In this document: one piece after another, positions 1 to 7,227 of the stretch
How positions within the stretch are numbered: the stretch's first letter is position 1
Layout of the letters: the number at the start of each line of letters is the position of its first letter
The notes under the pieces: model-generated
Seen by the model: only the letters and a program-made list of their open reading frames with translations
Told to the model about the DNA's origin: nothing
The model's database searches: none
Assembly: GCA_937891595.1 (NCBI GenBank)
Contig: CALATF010000008.1
Span: forward strand, 1 to 7,227
Direction of reading: 5' to 3'
From: an uncultured Clostridia bacterium
Lineage (GTDB): Bacteria; Bacillota; Clostridia; Christensenellales; UBA1242
DNA length: 7,227 bases
Made by a program: the position numbers and the translations under genes

Positions 1-3000
1 ATGATTTACCTACAAATTTACCTATTAAACCACCTGGTGTATCTGAGCCTGTTATTTCGCCTCCGTTAAAGCCAATTGAAATTGTGAAATCTCCATACTC
101 TACTAAACCAAAAACACCACCAACATTTACTTTTCCACAAACATTAATATCTGTTGGGCATGAAACATCATTTGCTATAGTTCCACCTTTATAATAACCT
201 ACAACACCGCCTACATTTGTAGCATATGGGTTGTATAAAGTTTTGTTTGGATTTACATCAGAGATTGAGCCACCTGTCATTTGGCCTACAATGCCACCTA
301 CATGATCACCAATATTTAAATTTTCTATTTGTCCAGATCCACCACCTGTTATAGATCCACTTTGTAAATAGCCAACAATACCACCGCAAATATAACCTTT
401 TATTTTACCAAGATTAATGTTGCTTTCATTTATTGCGCAAACAGATCCACCGTCTATAGTTCCACCATTATTATAACCAACTAATCCACCTGCATATTTT
501 GGGAAATAGTTACCATCTAAACTACCATCTTTTGAATATCTGCAATTACCTTCAGCCGTAGCATTGCTTCCGCTTATAACACCGCCTGTCATTTCACCAA
601 CTAAGCCACCTACTTTAGCAGTATTTCCTGATGCATACCAAGTTCCTATTAATTTTGCTTTGCCATATGAAAGGTCACCGCTTGTCATTTTACCTACTAA
701 ACCGCCAACATTTGGGTTTGTTCCTGAACTTTTAATTGATGCACCTGTAATATTATTAGTAAGAGGTCTATCATTATTTTTTTTCATTGAAAGTAAGCCT
801 ATTACCCCGCCTATGTTTGTGGCTGTACTATTTATAGCTGATGTTGTTCCACCAGAAATAGAACCGCCTGTCATATATCCAACAAAACCACCTACATATG
901 TTTTACCATTGACGTTTGTTGTTGTATTGGCTAAGCCACATACACCACCAGAAATAGTGCCATCAGTCATATAGCCTACAATACCGCCAGTATTTGTGGT
1001 TCCTACTACATTAGAGCCACCTTTACTAATACCACCAGAAATAGTACCGGCTGACATTTTTCCAACAATACCACCTACGTTTGTTGTGCCATTAACAGAG
1101 CCAACTTCACCACCTTTTATATCACCTTTTGTAATTTCGCCAGCTATTCCGCCAACGTTTGTTATACCATAAACACTATTGTTTATTTTGCCACCCGTTA
1201 CAGTACCACTAATTATTTTACCAACTATACCTCCAGCTGTATTAGCATATTTTTTACTATTATCTGCTTTTGTAACTGAAGATGCAATTCCATCAATTAT
1301 TTCACATTGATCAGAAGAGTATTCATTTTTTTCCATTAACCCTACCAAACCACCAGCAATACAGCTGTTGTCATCTGAAGTTGCAGTTGAATTAACATTT
1401 CTAGCTTTTGCCTTAGTAACATAACCACATTTTAAATGGCCAACCAAGCCCCCTATTGTTCCATAACCATTTACAGTAGCACCCCATAGATATCTATTTT
1501 CTGAATGACTTAATACTAAAGTTTCGTCAATATCACTATCACCAACGCTACCACCTTCCATTAATCCTACAACGCCACCTGCTATAGCTCCTTTGCCATT
1601 AACCGTAACATTATAAGCTGAAAGGTTATTGTTTATTGTTATTTTATATTTTGAGTCTGCTTGTTCTTCTGAATAATAATCTATATATAATTGTGAACCT
1701 TTATTCCAGCCAACAATACCACCAACGGCTTTAGTATCGGTATCACTTATAGCAGAAATAGTTACTGTATTACTTGAAGAACCCACAGAGCCGTAAATAC
1801 TTCCACCTTCTGAACACCCAACAAGACCACCTACATAAACTCCTTTAAAGGAAGCACTAGTCAAACTAGCATATGTGTCACCTGATAATAAATAACCTAC
1901 AATACCGCCTACAAAACCTTTTTCTTTATCTGTAGTAGAAGTTTGTATATATTTACTACCCATAATTACTTGGTTAGTATTATTAATACAAGCTTCTGCT
2001 CCATTTGTACCTAACTGACCAACAATACCTCCTGCATACATAGTTTTTGTACTATTACCAACAGAACCTTCATTTTTACTGTTAGTTAAAATACTTTGCG
2101 CCATTAATCCAACAATACCACCAGAAACTTCACCATTAATTGTTCCATTTGCGGTATTTGTAACAAGTATTTTGTTTGGAGTATTTGTTTTTTCTTCCTC
2201 TGTTAAACTAGCTATATAATAACCATAAAATTCGCCAAGTATTCCGCCGGCATATTTAGAATTAATAGCACCTGCATTTTTAATATCTCTTAAACTTGTT
2301 GATTTACCACTTGCAACATGACCTATAATTCCACCAGCACTTATTGAAGAATAAATAGAACCGCTATTAGTATTTACACTACTATTACCTACTAAAGTAA
2401 TAGCATTATTTGAATATCCAACTATACCCCCAGCGTATTTTGAAATATACTTTTCATCACTATCACGTCCAATAGTAGAAGTATTAAGAATTTTAGTTGA
2501 TGTAGAAATGTTTACTGCAGAATTTACAAAACCTATAATACCGCCTGCAACATTAGAAGAATCATTATTAAATTCTATTTTTGCTTCACTAACTTCTACA
2601 GGATTTAAGAAGGTTATGGTTGATATGCTATTATATCCTGTAAATACATTACCGTTGTTTTGAGTTTCAACAAGATCTATTACATTAACATTAACACCTA
2701 TAATACCACCGGCGATAGAAACTTTATTTCCACCTACAACACCATTATTAGTTAAAGTAGCATAAACCTTATTTGCATCAACCATTTTGAATGTTGTTCC
2801 GCCACCAAAAGCACCTAATACACCGCCTGCGATAGAATTTCCGCCAGATGAAGTTACAGTCGAATAATTATATATATTACCTTGTAAAGTACCAGATTGC
2901 ATATAAGCTATAACGCCACCAGCAATAGACGAACCACTTGTTGTTTTAACAGTTTCAGCACTGCTAGAACAGCCCGTCATATAACCTGATTTTAAGAATC

Positions 3001-6000
3001 CTACAACACCGCCTGCGAGCGTTGAGCCATTAACATCTCCAATGTTCGTACAAGCACTAATTGTTGATTCTTGTGAATATCCAACAATACCTCCTGAATA
3101 TTTTCCTTTAGCTATATTTCCTTCATTAGAACAACTTGTTAATTTAAGGTTTTCAATATTATCAGAGTTTGCAATACCTACAATACCACCTGCACAAGAC
3201 TGTGTACTAATAATTGAGCCATTAGCACCATTATTAACACTATCAATTATTATACTTCCACCAGAACTTAAAGCCTCGCCAACAATACCACCAACAATAG
3301 CATCAACTTTATCGTCACCTACCTTCCCGTTATTATAATCATCTGCAATATTTATTTCTTTTGAACTTACTGCACATGCATAACCAACAATGCCACCTGC
3401 AATTGAACTAGAATTGATATTTCCATAGTTTTCGTTACTTTCAACAGAACCATAATAAATAGCACCAACAATACCACCTGAATATTTATTAGAATTTATA
3501 CTCGGAATTACTCCATTTGCACCATTATAGTTATTTGAAACATTACCACCATTCATTAAACCTGCAATACCGCCTGCAAATCCTACATATTTTACGCCTT
3601 CAGTCTCGCCTTTAGTCTCGCCTATTGTTATGTCTGCTAAGTTTTTACAATCGTCTATTATTTCCCCACCATTTACTGTACCTGAAATACCACCTAAAGC
3701 AATATTTATTTCTACAGATGTACCGCCAGCATTAGTTGAATAGTCTATCATTGCACTAATAGAAATAATATTATTATTTGTTGAATTAATAATGTTACCA
3801 CTATTAATTATACCAACTATACCGCCTACGTTAACATCCCTATCAGAGGTTATAAAAGTAGAAGTAAATCCTGCATTTACTTTTTTATTATCAATAACAA
3901 TATTTGAAGTAGAGCTAGAACAAGAATTAATTTCTGCATAACTATTATCTACTAATCCAGCTATTGAACCGGCAGAATAATATGAAGATATTGTGTTAGA
4001 TGAATTAATATTTTTAACTAATCCATGTGCTACAGCACCTACAACACCACCAACATAACTATTATTTGTTACAACACCATTAGTTGTATAAGCATATACA
4101 TTAATTTTACTTAACGTCCAAGTTCCTTTATCAGTTCCACTTGTTATTTCTGCTATGTTTTCTGTATTATTATTGCCTAAATATCCAACTAAACCACCTA
4201 TATAGCTATTTTCCACACCATTACCATCAGCAGCAACATAAAAGTTATTAAATTTCCAAAGATTTTTATCATTTTCAAGACCAATAATTTGACCTTTTTC
4301 CATTATGCCAACAATTCCACCTGCAAAGCTTGCAGATTCACCATCTATGACTGCATTTTTAGTAATTACTTCATTATTAACAATAACTACCATAGAAGTA
4401 ATTTTTATTTTTCGCAAATATTTTTGTGTGTCAATTCCCGTTTGAGTTAAATTTTGATATTTAACATCATCAAGTTTACCACTAATGAAGCTAGTATAAT
4501 CACCATTAATAACATAGCCTTCATTTATTTCAATATTTTTTATTATACCATTATCTTGGTAACCAGCAATCATACCTGTTTTTGAATAGCAATTATAAAA
4601 CTTTATATTCTGAACAGTAGTATCAACAGAAACACCTTTTTTGTCTATTGCATTTACATTAACTAATGCTCTTAATAATCCAAATGAAGAATACATATTA
4701 GAAACAATTTTACCGTTTCCTTCTATGTGACCTACAAAGAAAGTACCATCTCTATCCCAGTTCTCTGACCAGTAAGTAACCTCGCTATATTTTTTAAAGT
4801 CTAAGTTTCTTACAAAAATATAATATTTATAATATTGTTTAATATCATTTAAACCTTTAATATTGCTACTTCTTACTAAAATATCAAGCATTCCTGCGTG
4901 TTTAATTTTATAAGGAGCATCTATTAAGTTATTGGTCATTTCTGGTTTAGTTGCTTTTTCATTGTCTTGCAAAGCCAAACCATTACCAGTATATATCATT
5001 TGAAGGTAATTAAAGATATTATCATAAATAACTTTATCACCAGATTTAATGTTAACTAAAATGTTTTTGAAATTTAAAGTAGTATAACCAAAGTTAAACC
5101 ATGAGGTTTCTAATTTAATATCACCACTGCTTTCTTTTTGAGCCTTACCAGAAGAAGCATATAAATTTTTAATTTCAGTATTATCTCCAGGGCTTAACCA
5201 GTTCCCTTTAAGGTTAATTAAAGAACCTATACCCTCTCTATAATTTAAAGCTGTTGTATCGCCTGCAAAAGAAGCTGTCCAAACTTTAAAACCATTTATA
5301 GAAAGTAATTCTGAAGCAAGAGCTTGGTCACGTAAATAATCACCCTCATTACCACCAGTATAAGATACATGGTCGTAATAAGTTTCAAATAAGTTTTTCT
5401 TATTACTTGTTTTTGCTACTGGATAACATTTTGTGTTTTCACTAATAGTTAAATCTATGTCAGCCATAGTATAGCTATTTGAAATAGTACCATTTTCACT
5501 ATTTACAGATATACCAGCGTATGTAGCATCTGAATTTATTGAAGTTATAGTACCTGTGTAATAACAACTATAAATGTTACCTATTTTAGAAGAACTTCCA
5601 TTAACAGCTGTAATACCTGAAGCTGAAGCCGAACTAAATAAGTTTACTAAACTAAAGCTACTATTAATTACACCATAATTACGATGAACTATACCAGAAA
5701 TAGCATTTCCTATAACACTTTTAATACTACCTATATTTCCTGCACTACCACAAGAGAATATAAATCCATTATTAGTTTTTGCTATAGCACCGCTTTCTAT
5801 TTCAAAGCTAGTTGCATTTACAACAGTCAACACACCAACTACAGCACTATTTTCTGTAATTGTGTTAAAAATAGAAATTCCTGAAGTAGTAATTGCATTA
5901 CCTTGTCCATTAAATACCCAGTTTGTTGCTTCTGTAGATATGATTTCAGTTTTTATATCTAAATTTTCACTTAAAATATAATACTTATTAGATTCTAACT

Positions 6001-7227
6001 TATTTGATTCTAACTCATTTGAATATTGAATAGGCTTTAATTTAGAGCCAGATATATATTCCCCTTCAGAATCTAAATCATCTTCACTTGGTAATGCAAA
6101 GTAAATTGAATAGAAGTTAGATTTAAAGTTTTCGCCATCAAACTTAAATTCTTCATCATAGTTTTCTGTAATGTAATTAAACATTGTTGCGAAGTTAACA
6201 ACATCTCCAATATCAAGAGGTTTATCCTTAGTTCCAACATTTAACAAGTCACCTTGATTAATGTTTTTAAAGCTATATTTAATATTAGAATATTCGTTTC
6301 CTTCAATATCAGAAACATTATCATAACCATTATTTGCTAATAATGAAATAGGTTCGTTATAATAAGTTTTATAAGAATGAACATCTGTCTTTACAACTTT
6401 AGTTACAGTTTCTCTTGCGCCACCTTCTTTAGTTTGATAAACATTACGTGTTCTATCAGTACCTATAACAGGTCCTATGTGTAAATTCATTTTTTGAGCA
6501 ATAGCATAATCTCTTATAGTACTTAAAACTATTACACCAAATGAGCTATCTTCCTGTGTATATTTTCTTGAAATATATCCAACAAGACCACCTATTCTAT
6601 GTTCACCGCTATAGAATAAAGGAGCAGTTCCAGCATTAATTCCTTTACCACGATTTAATGTGATATTTCCTAGTACAATTACATTATTAGCAATTAAATC
6701 TTTTGTTCTGCCAACAGCACCACCAACATACATTACGTTGTGTTGGTCTGCAATAATATTTACAAAAGACATAATATTATTTAAAGTTATATCTCTATCT
6801 TCGCCATCAAAACTAGCAATAATACCGCCTACGGATAAAGATATTTGTTTATCTTTATTAATTTCAAAATCATTTGTATTTTTTATAGTAATACTTTCAG
6901 CATCGCAAATAGCACTTTCAATTATAGTTTGTTGGGCGCTTTGACCTATAACTCCGCCTATGTGTAAAGCACAGTAATCTGTTACATTGACTAAAATATT
7001 AGCGCTAGCAAATAAGTTAGTTACTTGAGATGCTTTTTGTAAAGCAATTAATCCGCCAACAACCATTGTTGTATTAATATCGTTGACATTAATAGTTATA
7101 TTAGCATTTGTGTTAGTATTAGATTTTGAATTTCTGAAATACATTTGGTTAGCAGAATAACTATTTTGCCCGATAGCACCACCTATGCATGATGAACCTT
7201 TAATGTAAGTTGTAATATAGCTATCTA
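1..7227 (-). CDS. Giant GLUG-type glycine-rich repeat protein, putative secreted or surface beta-solenoid; partial at both ends
   Basis: One frame on the minus strand is open across the entire window, with full codons from 7225 down to 2 (2408 residues) and no TAA, TAG or TGA. Neither start nor stop is present, so the real protein is longer than about 240 kDa. The sequence is rich in Gly, Ser, Thr, Asn and Ile and carries 48 copies of a GG-hydrophobic-x-[G/A] core, typically AGGIVGY or VGGLVGK followed by a xxGxI turn. Known GLUG-repeat proteins share this pattern and are usually exported cell-surface proteins in bacteria. Two lead-in segments (YYILSENLDI then W and FNGQGNAI; YYIFVRNLDF then W and FVGHIEGNGKI) resemble the 'L-x-x-D-I-D ... 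W ... F-x-G-x-x-D-G-N-G' openings of GLUG domains. Adhesion or a structural surface role is inference. No enzyme motif such as HExxH was seen, and no transmembrane segment or anchor lies in the window. The coding call is very secure; the family call is good; the function is unknown. Confidence 0.96.
20..1234 (-). repeat. Most regular, tightly spaced part of the array
   Basis: Residues 1998-2402 hold 15 cores with a mean spacing near 29 residues. Six are followed by a shared extension: KMSAGTISGG (2056), YMTDGTISGG (2085), YMTGGSISGG (2117), KMTSGDLSYG (2179), EMTGGVISGS (2211) and QMTGGSISDV (2315). This [Y/K/E/Q]-M-[T/S]-x-G-x-[I/L]-S extension is rare upstream, where M occurs in VGLM or AYMQSG variants, so the C-proximal end looks like a younger or better homogenised expansion. 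One unit carries a longer insert with a lysine pair (LLSMKKNNDRPLTNN, about 2144-2158). Confidence 0.75.
777..784 (-). other. A8 homopolymer in the coding strand
   Basis: Eight consecutive T on the plus strand (A8 on the coding strand) encode part of MKKN in the lysine-containing insert near residue 2148. It is the longest homopolymer I found in the window; the next is T7 at 1326-1332. Tracts of this length can slip, and a single-base change would truncate the protein, but eight is modest for a phase-variable site. Confidence 0.35.
3599..3622 (-). repeat. Tandem 12-bp repeat encoding GETK-GETE
   Basis: Plus-strand 3599-3610 (TTCAGTCTCGCC) and 3611-3622 (TTTAGTCTCGCC) are adjacent 12-mers with one difference. 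They add four codons in frame, giving GETKGETE at about residues 1202-1209, in the spacer between the cores at 1178 and 1218. It is a short slippage-type duplication in a loop. Confidence 0.8.
4322..4654 (-). other. Transition into the long array, one degenerate repeat plus an insert
   Basis: Residues 858-968 include a degenerate unit TGMIAGYQDNGIIKNIEI (883-900), which keeps the I-A-G-Y and N-G-x-I-x-N features of a GLUG repeat without the double glycine. An insert follows that is richer in lysine and hydrophobic residues (YLRKIKITSMVVIVNNEVI). The hydrophobic run is too short and polar-flanked to be a membrane helix and is read as a beta-strand. The regular GG cores begin at residue 969. 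Confidence 0.5.
4655..4918 (-). other. Lead-in segment of the second, long repeat module
   Basis: Residues 770-857 read APYKIKHAGMLDILV, then YYKYYIFVRNLDF (798-810), W819, W824 and FVGHIEGNGKIVSNMYSS (830-847), followed by FGLLRALVNV. This reproduces the GLUG-domain opening 'P-Y-x-I-x-x-x-x-x-L ... Y-Y-x-L-x-x-D-l-D ... W ... F-x-G-x-I-x-G-N-G-x-I-x-n-l ... G-L-f', more closely than the first lead-in. Its presence in mid-protein marks the start of a new solenoid that runs through the array to the window edge. Confidence 0.7.
4919..5218 (-). other. Linker between first module and second lead-in
   Basis: Residues 670-769 carry no GGxxG core. The stretch includes two tryptophans (GNWLSP, W676; ETSWFNFGY, W709), a lysine-, glutamate- and serine-containing segment (SGKAQKESSGD) and mixed hydrophobic strands (TTLNFKNILVNI). 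It ends in LALQDNEKATKPEMTNNLID before the next opening. No known family was recognised. It could be a small beta-domain or a spacer between solenoids. Confidence 0.45.
5219..5380 (-). other. Closing segment of the first complete module
   Basis: Residues 616-669 contain YYDH (616-619), a short acidic stretch, then ALASELLSINGFKVW ending at W649, and TTALNYREGIGSL ending at residue 669. In GLUG-domain proteins a segment of the form 'Y-Y-D ... L-t-t-x-x-l ... G-f-x-x-x-W ... N-x-G-y-P-x-L' commonly follows the last repeat and closes the solenoid. The order and spacing here fit that outline, although the N-x-G-Y-P part is only loosely matched. The identification is by analogy. Confidence 0.55.
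5459..5794 (-). repeat. Four degenerate GLUG-like repeats inside the first complete module
   Basis: Residues 478-589 contain four weakly similar units: SGAIAKTNNGFIFSC (478), SGIVHRNYGVINSSF (510), SGITAVNGSSSKIGNIYSCY (536) and AGISVNSENGTISNSY (570). They keep the [S/A]-G-I/A-x-x-x-N-x-G-x-I-x-x-S-Y outline of classical GLUG repeats but lack the double glycine of the long array. Spacing is 26 to 34 residues. This shorter variant is closer to the textbook form, with N-x-G-x-I-x-N-S-Y, than the GGIVGY units downstream. Confidence 0.65.
5885..6235 (-). other. Lead-in segment of the first complete repeat module
   Basis: Residues 331-447 start with GTKDKPLDIGDVVNFATMF, which resembles the 'G-T-x-x-x-P-x-x-I-x-x-x-x-x-F' opening of GLUG-type domains. 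An acidic stretch follows (ALPSEDDLDSEGE, about residues 377-389). Then comes YYILSENLDI (415-424), a tryptophan (W436) and FNGQGNAI (438-445), matching the usual 'Y-x-L-x-x-D-I-D-l ... W ... F-n-G-x-x-D-G-n-G-x-x-I' opening in order and spacing. The first strand-turn of the solenoid is expected here. The interpretation rests on pattern similarity to the second lead-in at 4655-4918 and on family knowledge. Confidence 0.6.
5984..6022 (-). repeat. Tandem 15-bp repeat encoding LESNK-LESNK plus a partial third copy
   Basis: Plus-strand bases 5984-5998 (CTTATTAGATTCTAA) and 5999-6013 (CTTATTTGATTCTAA) are consecutive 15-mers differing at one base, and 6014-6022 (CTCATTTGA) repeats the first nine bases with one further change. 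Each unit is five codons, so the frame is kept. The protein reads SNE-LESNK-LESNK just before the YYIL strand of the lead-in. The substitutions between copies are silent in the Ser codon (TCT/TCA), while the partial unit has E in place of K. This looks like a slippage duplication in a tolerant loop. Confidence 0.85.
6236..6577 (-). other. Linker after the first repeat block, no clear repeats
   Basis: Residues 217-330 hold no intact GGxxG core. A possible decayed core, GPVIG, sits at residues 251-255 after a stretch of hydrophobic beta-like sequence (GVIVLSTI). The rest is more charged and aromatic than the repeats (for example VVKTDVHSYKTYYNE) and ends near NINQGDLLN before the next lead-in. 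It may be the degenerate end of the first module or a small separate domain. I do not recognise a family. Confidence 0.5.
6578..7183 (-). repeat. N-proximal block of six GLUG-like cores
   Basis: Residues 15-216 contain six cores: GGAIG (15), GGLIA (57), GGVIG (90), GGIIA (133), GGAVG (168) and GGLVG (212). Spacing is 33 to 44 residues, wider than in the C-terminal array. Two of the six end in Ala instead of Gly. Sequence between cores is rich in N, I, T and V and alternates polar and hydrophobic residues (for example NANITINVND), as expected for beta-strands of a solenoid. The block is already in progress at the window edge, so it is probably the tail of an array whose opening segment lies beyond 7227. 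No closing segment like that at 5219-5380 is obvious after it. Confidence 0.8.

Larger units (their letters stand above)
20..4321 (-). repeat. Main GLUG-like array of 42 GGxx[G/A] cores
   Basis: Residues 969-2402 carry 42 cores at residues 969, 1010, 1059, 1134, 1178, 1218, 1250, 1277, 1312, 1346, 1378, 1405, 1436, 1467, 1506, 1561, 1599, 1631, 1660, 1702, 1732, 1773, 1799, 1835, 1883, 1925, 1958, 1998, 2025, 2051, 2080, 2093, 2112, 2139, 2174, 2206, 2246, 2281, 2310, 2339, 2369 and 2398. Mean spacing is about 35 residues, from 13 to 75. The core is usually preceded by A or V (YAGGIVG, YVGGLVG) and followed by a G-x-I turn and a polar spacer rich in N, S and T. The same Gly codon pair appears as several synonymous combinations, so conservation is at the protein level. 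A further decayed unit (AGSIAGLVD) lies at 1085-1093. No closing segment is reached, so the array continues beyond base 1. Confidence 0.88.

Noticed and set aside
564..974. Plus-strand open frame of 136 codons, proline-rich (repeated PPVI/KPPT motifs)
   Set aside because: It is the antisense of the Gly-Gly cores: GGN-GGN codons read as CC-rich proline codons on the other strand. The minus-strand frame is open throughout and explains the pattern.
3042..3338. Plus-strand open frame of 98 codons with TIPP motifs
   Set aside because: Same proline-rich antisense shadow of the repeat cores; no ribosome binding site or recognisable product.
20..4321. CRISPR array, because of a recurring CCAACAATACCACC-like plus-strand motif
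   Set aside because: The repeated piece is short, variable at synonymous positions and unevenly spaced (13 to 75 codons), and lies in an open reading frame. It is coding for GGIVG.
4322..4440. Possible transmembrane helix at ITSMVVIVNNEVI
   Set aside because: The hydrophobic run is about eight residues with polar and charged flanks, too short to span a membrane; read as a beta-strand.
5684..5884. Plus-strand open frame of 66 codons rich in N, T, S and Y
   Set aside because: Antisense of the middle module; low-complexity composition and no supporting signals.
6660..6944. Plus-strand open frame of 94 codons, hydrophobic, which could suggest a membrane protein
   Set aside because: Antisense of the first repeat block; Asn/Asp/Lys-rich coding becomes Ile/Phe/Leu on the opposite strand. 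The minus-strand frame shows clear GGxxG repeats here.
6578..7183. Chlamydia-type polymorphic outer membrane (Pmp) repeats, because of a GGAI motif
   Set aside because: Only one GGAI-like core appears, paired FxxN motifs are absent, and the dominant form is GGIVG with GLUG-like openings and turns.
1..7227. M26-type (IgA peptidase) metalloprotease, since GLUG repeats occur in that family
   Set aside because: No HExxH zinc motif is visible in the 2408 residues; a catalytic domain outside the window cannot be excluded.
1..7227. Collagen-like protein, because of high glycine
   Set aside because: Glycines come in GGxxG groups about 30 residues apart and not at every third residue.

Overview
The whole 7.2 kb window lies inside one protein-coding gene on the minus strand. 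The frame whose codons occupy plus-strand positions 2-4, 5-7 and so on to 7223-7225 was read codon by codon on the reverse strand. It has no stop in 2408 consecutive codons. Neither the start codon nor the stop codon is in the window, so promoter, ribosome binding site, signal peptide, cell-surface anchor and terminator all lie outside. The N-terminal side is at high coordinates and the C-terminal side at low coordinates. Residue numbers below count from the first full codon at 7225, so residue n occupies bases 7226-3n to 7228-3n.

The protein is a giant glycine-rich repeat protein. Its signature is a five-residue core, GG[I/V/L/A/F]-x-[G/A], most often GGIVG and often followed by Y or K, then by a turn such as xxGxI. 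I count 48 copies of this core, 42 of them in one long array. This matches the GLUG-type repeats of secreted or surface bacterial proteins, which are predicted to fold as a right-handed beta-solenoid. Family membership is by pattern recognition only.

Layout from N to C: a six-copy repeat block (7183-6578); a linker with few or degenerate cores (6577-6236); a self-contained module with lead-in, four degenerate repeats and a closing segment (6235-5219); a linker (5218-4919); a second lead-in (4918-4655); a transition (4654-4322); then the 42-copy array (4321-20), which still runs at the window edge. The last 1.2 kb is the most regular part of the array, with spacing near 29 residues.

The DNA is AT-rich, roughly one third G+C by eye. 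All 11 tryptophans use TGG and no TGA occurs in frame, which fits the standard genetic code. Low G+C together with a huge repetitive adhesin-like protein suggests a low-GC Bacillota-type or other gut/host-associated bacterium, but nothing in the window fixes the taxon. No RNA gene, mobile element, CRISPR array or second gene was found. The plus-strand open frames are proline-rich antisense shadows of the Gly-Gly cores.
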